A stretch of DNA of 64,000 bases from Symbiodinium natans (Eukaryota > Sar > Dinophyceae > Suessiales > Symbiodiniaceae), in assembly GCA_905221605.1 (NCBI GenBank), contig CAJNDS010002206.1:291226-355225 (forward strand), written 5' to 3'. Every line of letters begins with the position of its first letter. Position 1 is the stretch's first letter. Below, piece after piece: positions 48,835-58,898 of this stretch. The notes under the pieces were generated by a model. That model saw nothing but the letters and a program-made list of their open reading frames with translations. It did no database searches and was not told the origin of the DNA. Both the position numbers and the translations under genes were made by a program.

Positions 48835-50059
48835 CAAAGAGCCCCTCAGTGACCCGGAGCTTGTTTATGGCACAGATGCCAGCGGTGGCCCTTTCACGGC
48901 GGACCCGAGACTCCGGAAGGTAGCCTACGCAGTGGTGGCCTGCAAGAAGCAGGGCCAAGACTATGTCCAGGTCGGAGCAATCGTCGGCCAAGTCCCTGGA
49001 CCACAGACGGTTTTCCGGGGTGAGATGTATGCAGTTTTGCAGCTGGCTCGCTATACCGAAGGCCCTATTGACACGACACTAGACTGCCTTGGCGTCCCGA
49101 AACGAGTCCGCAGCCCAAAGCCGGGAAAAACCCACGGTGACATCTGGTGGGAGCTGCAAGCCACGGATGTCAACCGCCTCAAAATGAAATGGGTTCTGTC
49201 CCATGTTTCAGAGGAGGAGTTCCTCCGGAAGGTTGGTGCGGAAAACTCGTGGAGACAGCAGGTCAATGACCTGGCAGATAAACTGTGTGGGGAAAAAGCG
49301 GCCGAGCTGGCCCACCCTGATGCCCGGGCAGCCAGTCAGTATCAGGACCATTGCAGCAAAAAGGCCCAAGAGTTCCTGGCGAGCAGGGCTGAAAAGATCC
49401 TCACCGCTGTAGGGGAAAATCAGCACCCAGTCTACAAGGTCTTCCTGCAGGAAAAGCAGGCCCGCAAGAACCCCGAGGCCACTGCCAGGCCCTGCAAAAA
49501 GCGGATTGGATCCAACATAGGTCGTGGCCACACCACTACCCAGCAGGAATGGTTCCAGGAGCTGGTCCGGACCAAATCCGTACATGCCTGGGAGTGGGAA
49601 GGTCACAACCTCCGGTGTGCCCAGTGCCAGCTAAAACTTCTGCACACGAAAAACCGCAAGACCTTAGAGGCACTGGCAGCACACCAATGTGCGCATCAAG
49701 GGAGGGTTGCGATCGAAGGGGTACATGTCACGCATGTTTTGAAACTTTTAGGAACTAGGCAGCTTTGGGTGTGTGAGGGTTGTGGAGGCCAGCTGTCCCT
49801 TAAAACCCAAACGGTTTCGCAAAAACTTGCTGCTGCTTGTAGTTTTAAAAAGGATTCCCGATGTAAGTCGCAATTCAAGCCCGAAACAACAAATCCCATC
49901 CGCAGCCTTTTTCAGACAGCACAGGAAGCCAAGCCAGTAGAAGGGGCCCCCCCTGTGCGCAATGGCGGAAGTGAAACAGGAGGACCTGCCCTCCCAGCGA
50001 GGATAGCACAGAGGTATCATCCTCGCTACCAGAGCGGAACCCTGGCCGCCTCCCTCTGA
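48596..50059 (+). pseudogene. LINE RNase H and Cys/His tail, copy B
   Basis: Genuine from about 48760. RNase H motifs: VYGTDASGGPFTADPRLRKV, FRGEMYAVLQLARYTEG, KMKWVLSHVSEEEF and NDLADKLCGEKAAEL (Asp, Glu, final His/Asp region). The tail contains LRCAQCQLKLLHTKN, HQCAHQ and VCEGCGGQL. It ends soon after ALPARIAQRYHPRY, where the 3' module of copy A is absent. Confidence 0.8.
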
Positions 50060-50445
50060 CAGCCTGCACCAAGTGCACCAAAGGCCTTGAGGGACCTTTT
50101 GTCAGGAGGTTCCTAACCTCTCTTGAGGTACCAGCCTCTGGTAGCATCCCGAAGAGGATGAAAAGCTGAGGTTGATCCTCGCTGCCAGAGAACACCCCTG
50201 GCCCCTCCTCTCACGGTTTGCAACCCCTGCACCAGCAACCTGAGGAGCTTTTGCCAGGAGGTTCATTCCTCTCATGAGGTATAACCTCTGGTAGCATCCC
50301 AAAGAGGATGGTAGATTAGGAGGAGGTGGTTTCCTCCCCTGTACATCAGGGCCAAGAGGGCCATCAGTAGTGCCAGTACAGAGGCACGGTTTTCACAACC
50401 CAAACACCAAGAAGGTGGATCGCATTTGTTCGCTCAACTGGAACA
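50060..50445 (+). other. LINE copy B 3' untranslated region
   Basis: Longer than that of copy A because the block GAGGTACCAGCCTCTGGTAG ... AGAGGATG is present twice (50131 and 50275). No gene. A C-rich run (50447-50468) and the CCTGGGTTGAACCCAGG palindrome (50489-50505) separate it from copy C. Confidence 0.6.
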
Positions 50446-50628
50446 ACCCCCCCCCCCCGCCCCCCCCCGGAGGGCCGGGAGTTCGAACCTGGGTTGAACC
50501 CAGGTTCGAACCCCCCCTGGCTCAAGTTTTCGGCCCAAGGAGTCCTGAGGGAAAGTTTCGGAGGTCTCAGCCTTCCTAGCCTGGTAGCCAGCCTAGGACA
50601 GTTTGCCGGAGGTGCCTTCCTCTTAGCC

Positions 50629-51507
50629 ATGGCTCCCCGCGAGTACATCTGTTGCAGTGGTACGAGCTGCACAGGATGGATTTGGGCGGACAAGGCTAAG
50701 CAGAACCAGCTCTGCAAGAAGTGCAGAACACCATGGGCAAACAGCATTCGCAAGGCGAGACAGAACTGGAGCCAGTGGAAGCCACAGTGGCCTACGGTCG
50801 CCGAGGCAGCTTACTGGCAGCCACCAAAGAAGCCCAAGACTCCGAAAGCACCACTGCCGAACAAGGTCCTGCAAGCCCTTGGAGTGGCGTGGGACAGTGT
50901 GCCTGAAGAGGTGCAAAAGAACCTCAAGGAGGCAGGGTACAAACCACCCAAGACACAGGTCAAGGAAGAGGTGGACGATCTCACAGACCTGTGCCAGAAG
51001 CACGAAGCCGCCCTGCCGGAGGAGGTCAAAGCCTACCTGAAGGGCCTCAAGGCCAGTCAGGAGGTGACGCCCTCCCAAGCTGCAAGCCAGGCCAGCCAGA
51101 GCTGGCAAAGTGCAGCTGGCAAGCTCAAGCACATTGCTGATCAGAAGATTGGCCTGCAGAAGCGCGTTGACATGGCGAAGGAGTCATTAAGGCAGCTTCT
51201 ACAAGAAATGATCGTGCTGAATGAGCAGGCCGAGAGGGCACAGAAGGCAGTCGAAGCAAGCTCAGGCCTGCTCAAAGAGAAAGTCTTCTGCGAATCCGCT
51301 GCGGACATGGAGGTCGACAGCATCCTCCATGAATTGGGGGTAAGCCTCAACGAGGAGCAAGAGAAGAAGCTCCATGAAATTAAAGCGGAGAGAGAAGCAA
51401 AGAGGCGTCGCACACAGGAGGTCCCCACCCCTCCAGGCCTTGAGGAGCAAACCCAGGAGGGGATGCCTCCCGGAAATGCCAATGCCCCGCCTGGCCTGGT
51501 GGCCTAG
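50629..51507 (+). CDS. LINE ORF1 protein, intact copy
   Basis: 292 aa from MAPREYICC (the open frame continues upstream to 50494 without conservation). Domain order: zinc module CCSGTSCTGWIW ... LCKKCRTPW (8-42); Trp/Lys-rich basic segment (RQNWSQWKPQWPTVAEAAYW); VKEEVDDLTDLCQKHEAALP; coiled coil DQKIGLQKRVDMAKESLRQL to LLKEKVFCESAADMEVDS; a Lys/Arg-rich stretch (EREAKRRRTQE) that could be a nuclear signal; Pro/Gly-rich end. Like other LINE ORF1 proteins it probably coats the element RNA. ORF2 starts 9 nt later. Confidence 0.8.
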   Translation: MAPREYICCSGTSCTGWIWADKAKQNQLCKKCRTPWANSIRKARQNWSQWKPQWPTVAEAAYWQPPKKPKTPKAPLPNKVLQALGVAWDSVPEEVQKNLKEAGYKPPKTQVKEEVDDLTDLCQKHEAALPEEVKAYLKGLKASQEVTPSQAASQASQSWQSAAGKLKHIADQKIGLQKRVDMAKESLRQLLQEMIVLNEQAERAQKAVEASSGLLKEKVFCESAADMEVDSILHELGVSLNEEQEKKLHEIKAEREAKRRRTQEVPTPPGLEEQTQEGMPPGNANAPPGLVA

Positions 51508-51516
51508 GGACTCGGC

Positions 51517-52854
51517 GTGTGGGGCCTGGAGCCCCAAAGCAAGGGCCCCACAGAGCCAATGTGCGACCCCAGCCCAGGGCTGGAACACATGCTGCGAACT
51601 GCTCAGCAGTTCCTAGTTGCGTGTGCTGAATATTACAAGCAAGGTGCTCACATCAATCTACATGGGAAAAGATTGAGGGAGGCCTTGGGGAAACAACTTA
51701 CTGCAGATAGCAGTGGTTGTGAACAAGGCTGGCAGAAGCCCAGCCACTTTTGTCGGCCTGGAAAGGAGTCGCCAGAAAGCGTTCCGATCACAGGGCCAAA
51801 GTTTTTCAAGCTGGACCTCACAGATGATGAGGCACCAGCAGAAGGCGAACAAATGAAGTCATCGTGGGAGGTGAACCCTGATGGGCACCCTCTGGTTACC
51901 CAAGGCTCCTCCCCGCCACAATGCAATGATGAAGCCCAGAAGGTGATACCTTCCCTCTGCAGCCCAGATGACTTGGGTTCGGAGATGACATGGCAGGAGG
52001 TGGTCAACCTCCTGGAAGATCAAGCGAGCCCCTTTCAGGCGAAGGAAGCCACCCTTTTAAGCTTCATCGAAGCCCAAGAGGAGGTGATGGCGGAGGACTC
52101 CCTGGCCTGGGGTTGGTGCAGGATGGTCCTGCGTGCCCTAGAGCAAGGAGAGGATGTCACCGGGAAAGCCATTCAACAAGCAAAGGAGGTGATAGCCTCT
52201 GAGCTCCCAAAGAAGGAAGAGTCCCTGACACCGGAACAGGTGCTGGGTCAGCAGGAACGAGAGGAAGACCCTACCCACGGCGAGGGCACCGACTCAGAAG
52301 AGCCCAGCCATGAGAAGGTTAAACCTTCCGCCTCGCCTGACCAGTATCTAAGTATCATGAGCGCCAATGTCACCAGTTTCAACAACGGGGCACTGGAGTG
52401 GGTGACCCAAGGTGGTGTGTCTGCAGGAAACCCACCACTGCAATCCCTAGGATGGGATCTCTATGCTGAGCCGGCCTCCTTGTCGGACAAGGGCACAAGG
52501 TTGGGGGGCACTGCTTGTGCCTTTCCCAAAAATAGCGGAGTGTGGCAAAAAGCCACCTGCCAATGCAAAGGGGCAGGCGGGTCTGAGACAAAGACGGTGG
52601 GACTACACGATTGTGTCCCTCTACCTGAGGGACACGGAAGGCCTAAATGGTCCCACGAATGCAGAGGTGCTATCCTCTCTGGTGGCTTTCGTAAGAACCC
52701 TCCCGGAACCCTGGATCATCCTGGGAGATTGGAACCTGGACCCGACCGAAGTTCAGGACACAGCACTGATTCAGGTGATGAGGGGGAGGATGGTAGCCAC
52801 TGGAGAGGCTACATGCAACCATGGGGCGGAACTGGACTTTGGGGTTGTGAGTAG
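51517..52854 (+). pseudogene. LINE ORF2 N-terminal domain and damaged endonuclease, copy C
   Basis: 445 codons in one frame, starting MWGLEPQSKGP. The N-terminal domain (LEHMLRTAQQFLVACAEYYK, EVVNLLEDQASP, SLAWGWCRMVLRALEQ) is intact and has no family I recognise. The endonuclease begins MSANVTSFNNGALEWVT, but about 75 bp including LQETHL are deleted, and the frame is wrong after about 52590; the end is shadow reading. Confidence 0.7.
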
Positions 52855-53666
52855 GAGCCTGGAAGCCCTGGTGGATCTGTCTGTGACCTGGGCAGTCCCG
52901 TGGAAACCACATGCAGCCTTGCACCTCAAAGTCAAGGACGGTGCCAGCGAATGGAAGTCCTGGAAGCTTCCCCAGTTCCCGAAACTCACAGCAGACCTCA
53001 AAAACCAAGAATGGCGAGAGGTCCAACCCTCCCATTTCGCCATAATGGACAGGACCTGTGCCCAAGAGGACCAGAGCACCCGGCAACTGGCGACCTGGGC
53101 GGCCAGCCTGGAGCACTGCCACGAAGCACCGAGAACTGGCAGAGGCCCAATGGGGACCCTTAGTCTTGCAGCGACCTTCCACTGCCCCCAAAGGCTCTGA
53201 AGTGGGCTGGTGGGCACGAATGGCCAGAATCCTGGAGGAAGTGCCCGCCTCCCAGCAGCACCTACCGGACCTAGGCACCATCCAAACCTGTCAAGACATT
53301 GCTGAAGGAACTGCCTTCCTCACAGAACTGTACAAGCAATGTTTAGCAAAAGAACCACAGTGGCGGTCTTTGAGTGTCGCTGCCAGGCACAAGGAGGCGG
53401 CCCTCCAGATGCAGAGAGCCAAGGAGCAGCAGGCCCAATACAAGGACTGGCTCCAAGCGGGATTAGCGAAAGGGATGAGACCTCTCTATAGTTTTTTCAA
53501 GAAGAGTGAGAGAGTCCTAGATCGGCCCTTCCAAAACCTCCCAGGCGAAGAGCGCCCAGGGGCCAGGAGGAAGCAGTGGGTCGCAACTTGGGGAGAGGTA
53601 GAATGTTCCCCCCGATCGGCCAGACCCTGCTGGATGCAGCAAAAGCCTCCCCGCTGTTCAAAATAA
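52463..53666 (+). pseudogene. LINE endonuclease C-terminus and linker, copy C
   Basis: Frame 52463-53200 (genuine from about 52590) has RRWDYTIVSLYLRDTEG and IILGDWNLDPTEV. A 17-bp loss near 53145 moves to 53058-53666 with WARMARILEEVPASQQHLPD and RSLSVAARHKEAALQMQRAK. The next frameshift near 53600 leads to the reverse transcriptase. Confidence 0.7.
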
Positions 53667-55584
53667 CAGCAGAGGTGCTCGAGGCCATCCTCAAGAATGT
53701 CACCGACAAGGCAGGAGGTCTTGATGGGCTCACCTATGCTGCCCTCAAAAACCTCCCTGGACCGGCCTATGAGCAGCTCACCCAAGTCCTGAACTTGGCG
53801 GAAACCACAGGAGTGGCGCCACAGCACTGGCAGGCGCACCATGTGGCACTCCTGCCCAAAAACGCTGACATAGAAAGGCCCATAACCCTCACATCCATCA
53901 CCTATCGGCTTTGGTGCTTCTGCAGAGCACAGGTCGTCAAGAAATGGATGCGAGAAACTGCAGAGAGGTTCCCATGGGATAAAGCCTCCCCGGGTAACAC
54001 TTGTCTAGAAACAGGCATGCAGAGACTCCTGAGAGGAGAGGTTAGCCGCGCAGCTAACAAACATGCCTGTGCGGTCCTGTTGGACCTGCAGACTTTCTAT
54101 GACAGTGTTAATTGGACCAAATTGGAGGAGCGGATAGTGGCGACCGGCTTCCCGCCAGCTATAGCCCTCCTGGTCATGCAAGTCTACCGGGGAACGAGAT
54201 ATCTCGTGGCAGAGGATCTCCTTTCGGAGGGGATCCTCCCTGCGAGGGGCATCCTAGCAGGGTGCCCGTTCGCAACAATGATGGCCAGGGTTTACCTCCA
54301 GCCAATAATGCAAGAAGCCGCTCAGCTCCGCAGTATCACCGCCTTAGACACCTGGGTGGATGACATTGGAGCGGATTTCGAAGCACGACATCCTGAGCAG
54401 GCAGCGTTTGCGGTCTATGAAGGTTACAAAACCCTTCGCCGGCTTCTGGAAGGTAGCGACCTCCGTCTGTCCCTCAAGAAAACAGGCTTCCTGTGCACCA
54501 CTGCAGAAGCCAGAAGGGAGCTACAGAAGCTGCGCAAAGATGGGGACCCGGCTATCTGTGATAGCATGAAGGATTTAGGCCTGGACTGTGCCCTGGGTCG
54601 GGTCCGGAGGGTCAAGGTGCAAAGAGCCCGAAGGCACAAAGCGGGCAAACGACAGAAGAAGTTGAAACAACTGAGAGTCCCGAGTGTGCCGGCCAAGGTC
54701 CGCCTCTTCAGGGGAGGGGTTGCCTCCGTCTTACTTGGGGTCACCAAGCCCAGGGAATGCCACCCACCCGGAGACAGAAGCTCCGGATTGCCTTGGCTGA
54801 ACAGTGTGGCAGACAGAAAATGGGCAACCTAGAGGTGACTCTGTCCTCTGTAGGAGACAGGTACCAGGATCCGGGTCGCACCATGATGGTCCAGCAAGTT
54901 GAGGCCTGGTTCCAGCTTAAGAAGCGCTGGGTAGGAAAGGAAGAGCTGCTGGAGAGAACATGGGGCCTCACCGTTCAAAGGCTGGAAGAGGCCAGCAGCA
55001 GGTGGCAAATGGTCAGGGGGCCTTTGGCAGCCACGGTTGCGTACCTGCTTGACATGGGTTGGCAGCCTAGAGGCAGTGATGAATGGTTAGACACCCACGG
55101 CACCAAGCACACCATACACACCCCACAGCAGGAGTGTCGTGTCTTAGACCTCCTCCAGCAAACCTACCAGAAGGAGGTGAACCACCGCATCGCCACTGGT
55201 CTTGCTGCCCCTGAGCTACAGGAGGGAGTCGACTGGACGGTAGGGAGGAAATTGCTGGGGGAGTTCAAGAAAGAAGGTCGAACCACGAAAGCAGCTGCCC
55301 TGAGGTGCGTCTGGCAGGGTGCCTTAGTTTGCAGCCAAAACTCTGCTGTCAAAGTGTGCCCCCGATGCCACGAGGAAGCAGATTGGGAGCATGTCCTCCT
55401 GGATTGTGCCTGGTGGAAGGCCCAAAACTGGGAGTTGCCAACATGGTTCCAAGAAGGCAGGGCCCAGCCCGAGATCACTGTGGACCAGGGGCCTCCCGCC
55501 CAAACTCAAATGGGAGGTACAGCCTCCACAGGAGGACAATCCCATCTTTCTGGGTATATGGGCAAACAAAGAGGCCCTCAATGA
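53576..55584 (+). pseudogene. LINE reverse transcriptase, copy C, frameshifted
   Basis: 53576-54832 contains the whole palm: AVLLDLQTFYDSVNW, ILAGCPFATMMARVYL, WVDDIGADF. A one-base loss near 54729 moves to 54757-55584, with the thumb (MVQQVEAWFQLKKRWVGKEE) and the knuckle CPRCHEEADWEHVLLDCAWW. All catalytic residues are present, so the breaks look recent. Confidence 0.8.
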
Positions 55585-56318
55585 CCCGGAGCTTGTGTAT
55601 GGCACTGATGCTAGCGGGGGGCCCTATACGGCGGACCCGAGACTCCGGCGGGTAGCTTATGCAGTAGTAGCCTGCAAAAGGCAAGGCCCTAAGTATGTCC
55701 AGGTAGGAGCAATAGTTGGCCAAGTCCCTGGACCACAGACGGTTTTTCGGGGGGAACTGTATGCCGTTTTGCAGCTGGCCCGTTATACCGAAGGCCCTGT
55801 TGACACGACACTAGACTGCCTTGGTGTCCCGAAACGAGTCCGCAGCCCAAAGCCGGGCAAGACCCACGGTGATATCTGGTGGGAGCTGCAAACCACGGAT
55901 GTCAACCGCCTCAAAATGAAATGGGTTCCATCCCATGTTTCAGAGGAGGAGTTCCTCCGGAAGGTGGGTGCGGAAAACTCGTGGAGACAGCAGGTCAATG
56001 ACCTGGCGGACAAGCTGTGTGGGGAAAAAGCGGCCGAGCTGGCCCACCCTGATGTCCGGGCAGCCAGTCAGTACCAGGACCATTGCAGCAAAAAAGCACA
56101 AGCATTCCTGGCGAGCAGGGCGGAAAAGATCCTTACTGCCATTGGGGAAAATCAGCACCCAGTGTATAAGGTCTTCCTGCAGGAAAAGCAGGCTCGCAAG
56201 AGCAACGAGGCCACCTCCAGGCCCTGCAAAAAGCGCATTGGCTCCAACATAGGGAGAGGCCACATCACCACCCAACAGGAATGGTTCCAGGAGCTGGTCC
56301 GGACCAAACCTGTGCATG
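55391..56318 (+). pseudogene. LINE RNase H, copy C, truncated at the junction
   Basis: Genuine from about 55500: VYGTDASGGPYTADPRLRRV, FRGELYAVLQLARYTEG, KMKWVPSHVSEEEF, NDLADKLCGEKAAEL. The frame runs on past 56318 to 56659, but that part is not LINE sequence. The Cys/His tail is missing. Confidence 0.75.
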
Positions 56319-56352
56319 TATCATGTACTTGTTCATGTATGTTTTATAAACT

Positions 56353-56856
56353 ATGTTCGTGCGTCATTTTGGCTCTAGAGTGGTGCTTGCTAGCGAGAAA
56401 GTCAAGTTTTGGCATGCGTTCTTCATGGAAAGTCTTCTTATCCATGTTTTCTCAAAGTGCTTTGTCTATTTTTGTACAACCTTGGCATTCAGCATGGTCG
56501 TCTTTGTGCATAACTCTCCGGGGGGAGCGGGCTCACTCCAAAGTGAGTGCATGGAAGTATCGAGTGCTGGGCTTGACGCCTCTGCAGAGCAATTGCAGCT
56601 TCGAGTTCGAGAGTTGCAGAGCCAGTTGGAAGCCCTTCATCCACACATTGCAGTCTTAGAAGAGCGTGTGCATCGTATTGAGCAGGAAGATCAGAGGGTC
56701 CGTCGGGATCTGCGCGGCCATACTGGCACCACTAGCATCGGCTGCCTTTCGGTTCGGCTCTTGCACCTTGAGAGTTGCTTCAGCTTTCTTGTGCGTGCAG
56801 TTCAGACCAGCTTCCCAAGGCCTCCAGGTTTTTGGCAAAGCTTGATTGAAGACTAG
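56353..56856 (+). CDS. Small coiled-coil frame upstream of the recombinase
   Basis: 167 codons, or fewer if a later Met is used (56425 or 56551). The first part, with hydrophobic FSKCFVYFCTTLAFSMVVFV, may be untranslated leader. The second part is a clear coiled coil (EQLQLRVRELQSQLEALHPH, LEERVHRIEQEDQRVRRDLR). The stop is 11 nt before the recombinase ATG, which suggests a shared transcript. No family recognised. Confidence 0.4.
   Translation: MFVRHFGSRVVLASEKVKFWHAFFMESLLIHVFSKCFVYFCTTLAFSMVVFVHNSPGGAGSLQSECMEVSSAGLDASAEQLQLRVRELQSQLEALHPHIAVLEERVHRIEQEDQRVRRDLRGHTGTTSIGCLSVRLLHLESCFSFLVRAVQTSFPRPPGFWQSLIED
56360..56378 (+). other. Possible degenerate spliced-leader relic
   Basis: TGCGTCATTTTGGCTCTAG agrees with the end of the spliced leader at most positions, including CATTTTGGCTC without change. 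It lies about 40 bp after the junction with LINE copy C and about 490 bp before the recombinase start, as expected for an old leader at the RNA 5' end. Confidence 0.45.
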
Positions 56857-56867
56857 AGGGTTGTAGG

Positions 56868-58898
56868 ATGAAACGCCCGACGGATCCTGATGATAAGCAT
56901 TTCAGTAAAGCAAAGAGCAAGTGTGCACCACCGCCCCTGGGGGGGCTTGCGCTACCAGTTGACAAACCTAAAGGAACCGCTCCCCCTCTGCCGGCGGCAG
57001 GTCTTGCCCAACCTTTGTACTCCCAGGGACGACGCATTGAGCCAGTTCCACGTGCCGGGCAACCTCTGCCCGTTCCTGTTGCAGCATCTAGCAGGAGCAA
57101 TTGTGATTCCGATGCTGAAGAAGAATCAGCCAGACACTTTGCCAGGTTTCGGCAGTCCTTCGCAGAATCCAACCAACAGCAGCAAAGTACTTCATCGTTT
57201 CTCTTGAAAGCTGCCCCGAAGCGAAAGCCAGCAAAGGCGGCCGATCCCCACCATCCCAAGTTCCAGCAGATTGCAGGTTTCTCCCAGATGGCCTTGTCAC
57301 TGTTTTGGGGTGTGCTTGTTTTTATGGGTGATTGTAGTGGATTGTTCAAGCAGATTCAGTGCTCCGAATTTGCCAGTCATCACACCTCGCGAATTCTTTC
57401 CGGGTATGCCACGAACACGGTGCTCCGTTACCTGGCAGCTTGGTCACACTTTGTGGCGAATCTTGAAGGGCTAGGCCTCTGTTTTGGCAATCTTGATAGT
57501 GTTATGATGGCAGACATACTAGTCACCATGTCCCTTGAGAAGCATGGAGACCCTACTCTGGGTTCAAGCTGTTGCATGACAATCAAAGCACTTCGTTGGC
57601 TATGCAAAGTTGCAGAATGTACAATCTTATCGTGCGCGTATGAAAAAGTGATTGATTCTTTTCTGAAGTCAAAAATTCCTCGTGAACGCCGTGAGAGTTT
57701 CCCACTACCCACTTGGGTGCTCCAGCTGTGGGAAAGGCGCATCTTGATGAAGCAGGCATCATTCCTTGAAGTGGTTGTGCTTGGTGGTTTTTTGGTTGCT
57801 GCCTGGGGTTCATTGCGATTTGCAGATCTTCAACGTGTGGAGTGGAGTTCATTATCTTTTGACTTACATGTCCTTCGTGGTACGTGTTATGCGACCAAAA
57901 CATGTCACACCGGGCAGCCCTGGGGCATCCTTGCGTCAGGTATTCTGTCTCGCGGGACGCATTCTTGGGTTAGCAAATACCTGCATGCCCTTGACAGGCT
58001 GGCTACAATGCATGTTCGAAACCACCCAGATTCGTGGCTTCCATCGTTCTTGCTTCCAGCAGTGCAAGGCGACAGCTTCATGTTGCCCCTGCAAGCTATG
58101 AGCTATGCTGAGGCGCTGAGGTGGTTGAGGCATTTTCTCCTCATGCCTTGGGCGTCCGCACCACCAGAGGTACCGCCCCTCAATTTCACAGTGCACAGTC
58201 TCAAAGCCACTATGCTTTCCATGTCCCTTCAAGTCAATGTTGATGAGGTTGATAGGAAACGTCAAGGGCACCACCGCATAAGCAGCTCCGCTCTTTATTC
58301 CCGTGATGATGTTCATGGCATGCTTCGGTGCCAATCTTGCATTCGTGATAGCATCCGCACAGGCTTCCGATTTTTGGTCCCCCAGCACAGAGGAGGGCAG
58401 CAGCCCTTGACACCAGCGTACATCCCGCCGGAAGCTTTCTCTAAGGACTACGAGTTTGAACCCTTCCAGTGGTTCTCGTTTCAACTTGATGGCAGTGACG
58501 ATTTGCTTCAAAGCAGTAATGGGAGTTGGGAGGTCGCAGAAAATCAAATAGTCACCCCTGATCCAGATATAGAGGCGCTGGACAAAGATCTCGTGTACCA
58601 CTCCGACCCAGGATCTTCAGATGAGAGCGAGGAGGAACCTTCGGCACCCCCGGCCGAAGAGCACGACTTAGGTGAGCCTGAGGAATTCTTGCTGGGCTCC
58701 TGCACCGCGGTGTTGCATGTGCTCTGCCCTTCAGATGCTTTGTCAGGCACTCTTGTCAATGGGACATATATGCGTGCAAAGTGTGGTGCCACTCTTCCGG
58801 CCGATCGGCTCATGATCCACACGTCAGTGCCATCTTCGTGTCGGTTGTGCAGACGCAGTGCATGCTTGGCAGCTTTATCTTGTTGTTCCGAGGAGTGA
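56868..58898 (+). CDS. Tyrosine recombinase of a DIRS-like retroelement
   Basis: 676 aa. A disordered Pro-rich N-terminus (1-130) is followed by a SAM-like core-binding region (about 175-270; SGYATNTVLRYLAAWSHFVA) and the catalytic domain: Arg317 in WGSLRFADL, Lys344 in YATKT, His443-x-x-Lys446 in VHSLKATM (Lys in the place of the second Arg), His468/469 in RQGHHR, and Tyr477 in ALYSRDD. The enzyme would integrate a circular DNA copy by strand exchange. An acidic C-terminal region (SDPGSSDESEEEPSAPPAEE) and a Cys-rich end follow. The frame is intact. Confidence 0.82.
   Translation: MKRPTDPDDKHFSKAKSKCAPPPLGGLALPVDKPKGTAPPLPAAGLAQPLYSQGRRIEPVPRAGQPLPVPVAASSRSNCDSDAEEESARHFARFRQSFAESNQQQQSTSSFLLKAAPKRKPAKAADPHHPKFQQIAGFSQMALSLFWGVLVFMGDCSGLFKQIQCSEFASHHTSRILSGYATNTVLRYLAAWSHFVANLEGLGLCFGNLDSVMMADILVTMSLEKHGDPTLGSSCCMTIKALRWLCKVAECTILSCAYEKVIDSFLKSKIPRERRESFPLPTWVLQLWERRILMKQASFLEVVVLGGFLVAAWGSLRFADLQRVEWSSLSFDLHVLRGTCYATKTCHTGQPWGILASGILSRGTHSWVSKYLHALDRLATMHVRNHPDSWLPSFLLPAVQGDSFMLPLQAMSYAEALRWLRHFLLMPWASAPPEVPPLNFTVHSLKATMLSMSLQVNVDEVDRKRQGHHRISSSALYSRDDVHGMLRCQSCIRDSIRTGFRFLVPQHRGGQQPLTPAYIPPEAFSKDYEFEPFQWFSFQLDGSDDLLQSSNGSWEVAENQIVTPDPDIEALDKDLVYHSDPGSSDESEEEPSAPPAEEHDLGEPEEFLLGSCTAVLHVLCPSDALSGTLVNGTYMRAKCGATLPADRLMIHTSVPSSCRLCRRSACLAALSCCSEE

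Larger units (their letters stand above)
44118..50445 (+). mobile_element. LINE (non-LTR) retrotransposon copy B
   Basis: Starts with TGGCTCAAG (44118-44126), a leader relic, and ends near 50445 with a tail variant (CACCAAGAAGGTGGATCGCA, then ACTGGAACAACCCC). It keeps the ORF1/ORF2 joint and the endonuclease N-terminus lost in copy A, but lacks about 105 bp in ORF1, about 150 bp before the reverse transcriptase and the kinase-like 3' module. The deletions differ from copies A and C. Confidence 0.85.
50518..56318 (+). mobile_element. LINE (non-LTR) retrotransposon copy C, 3' truncated
   Basis: Starts with the relic TGGCTCAAG (50518-50526). Alignment to copies A and B stops at CTGGTCCGGACCAAA (about 56304-56318), inside the region coding for the Cys/His tail; the 3' tail is absent. 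The sequence then changes to the tyrosine-recombinase element. Only copy with intact ORF1. Confidence 0.85.

Noticed and set aside
56319-56659. Continuation of the LINE protein past 56318
   Set aside because: Homology to copies A and B stops sharply; the remaining codons are read into unrelated sequence.
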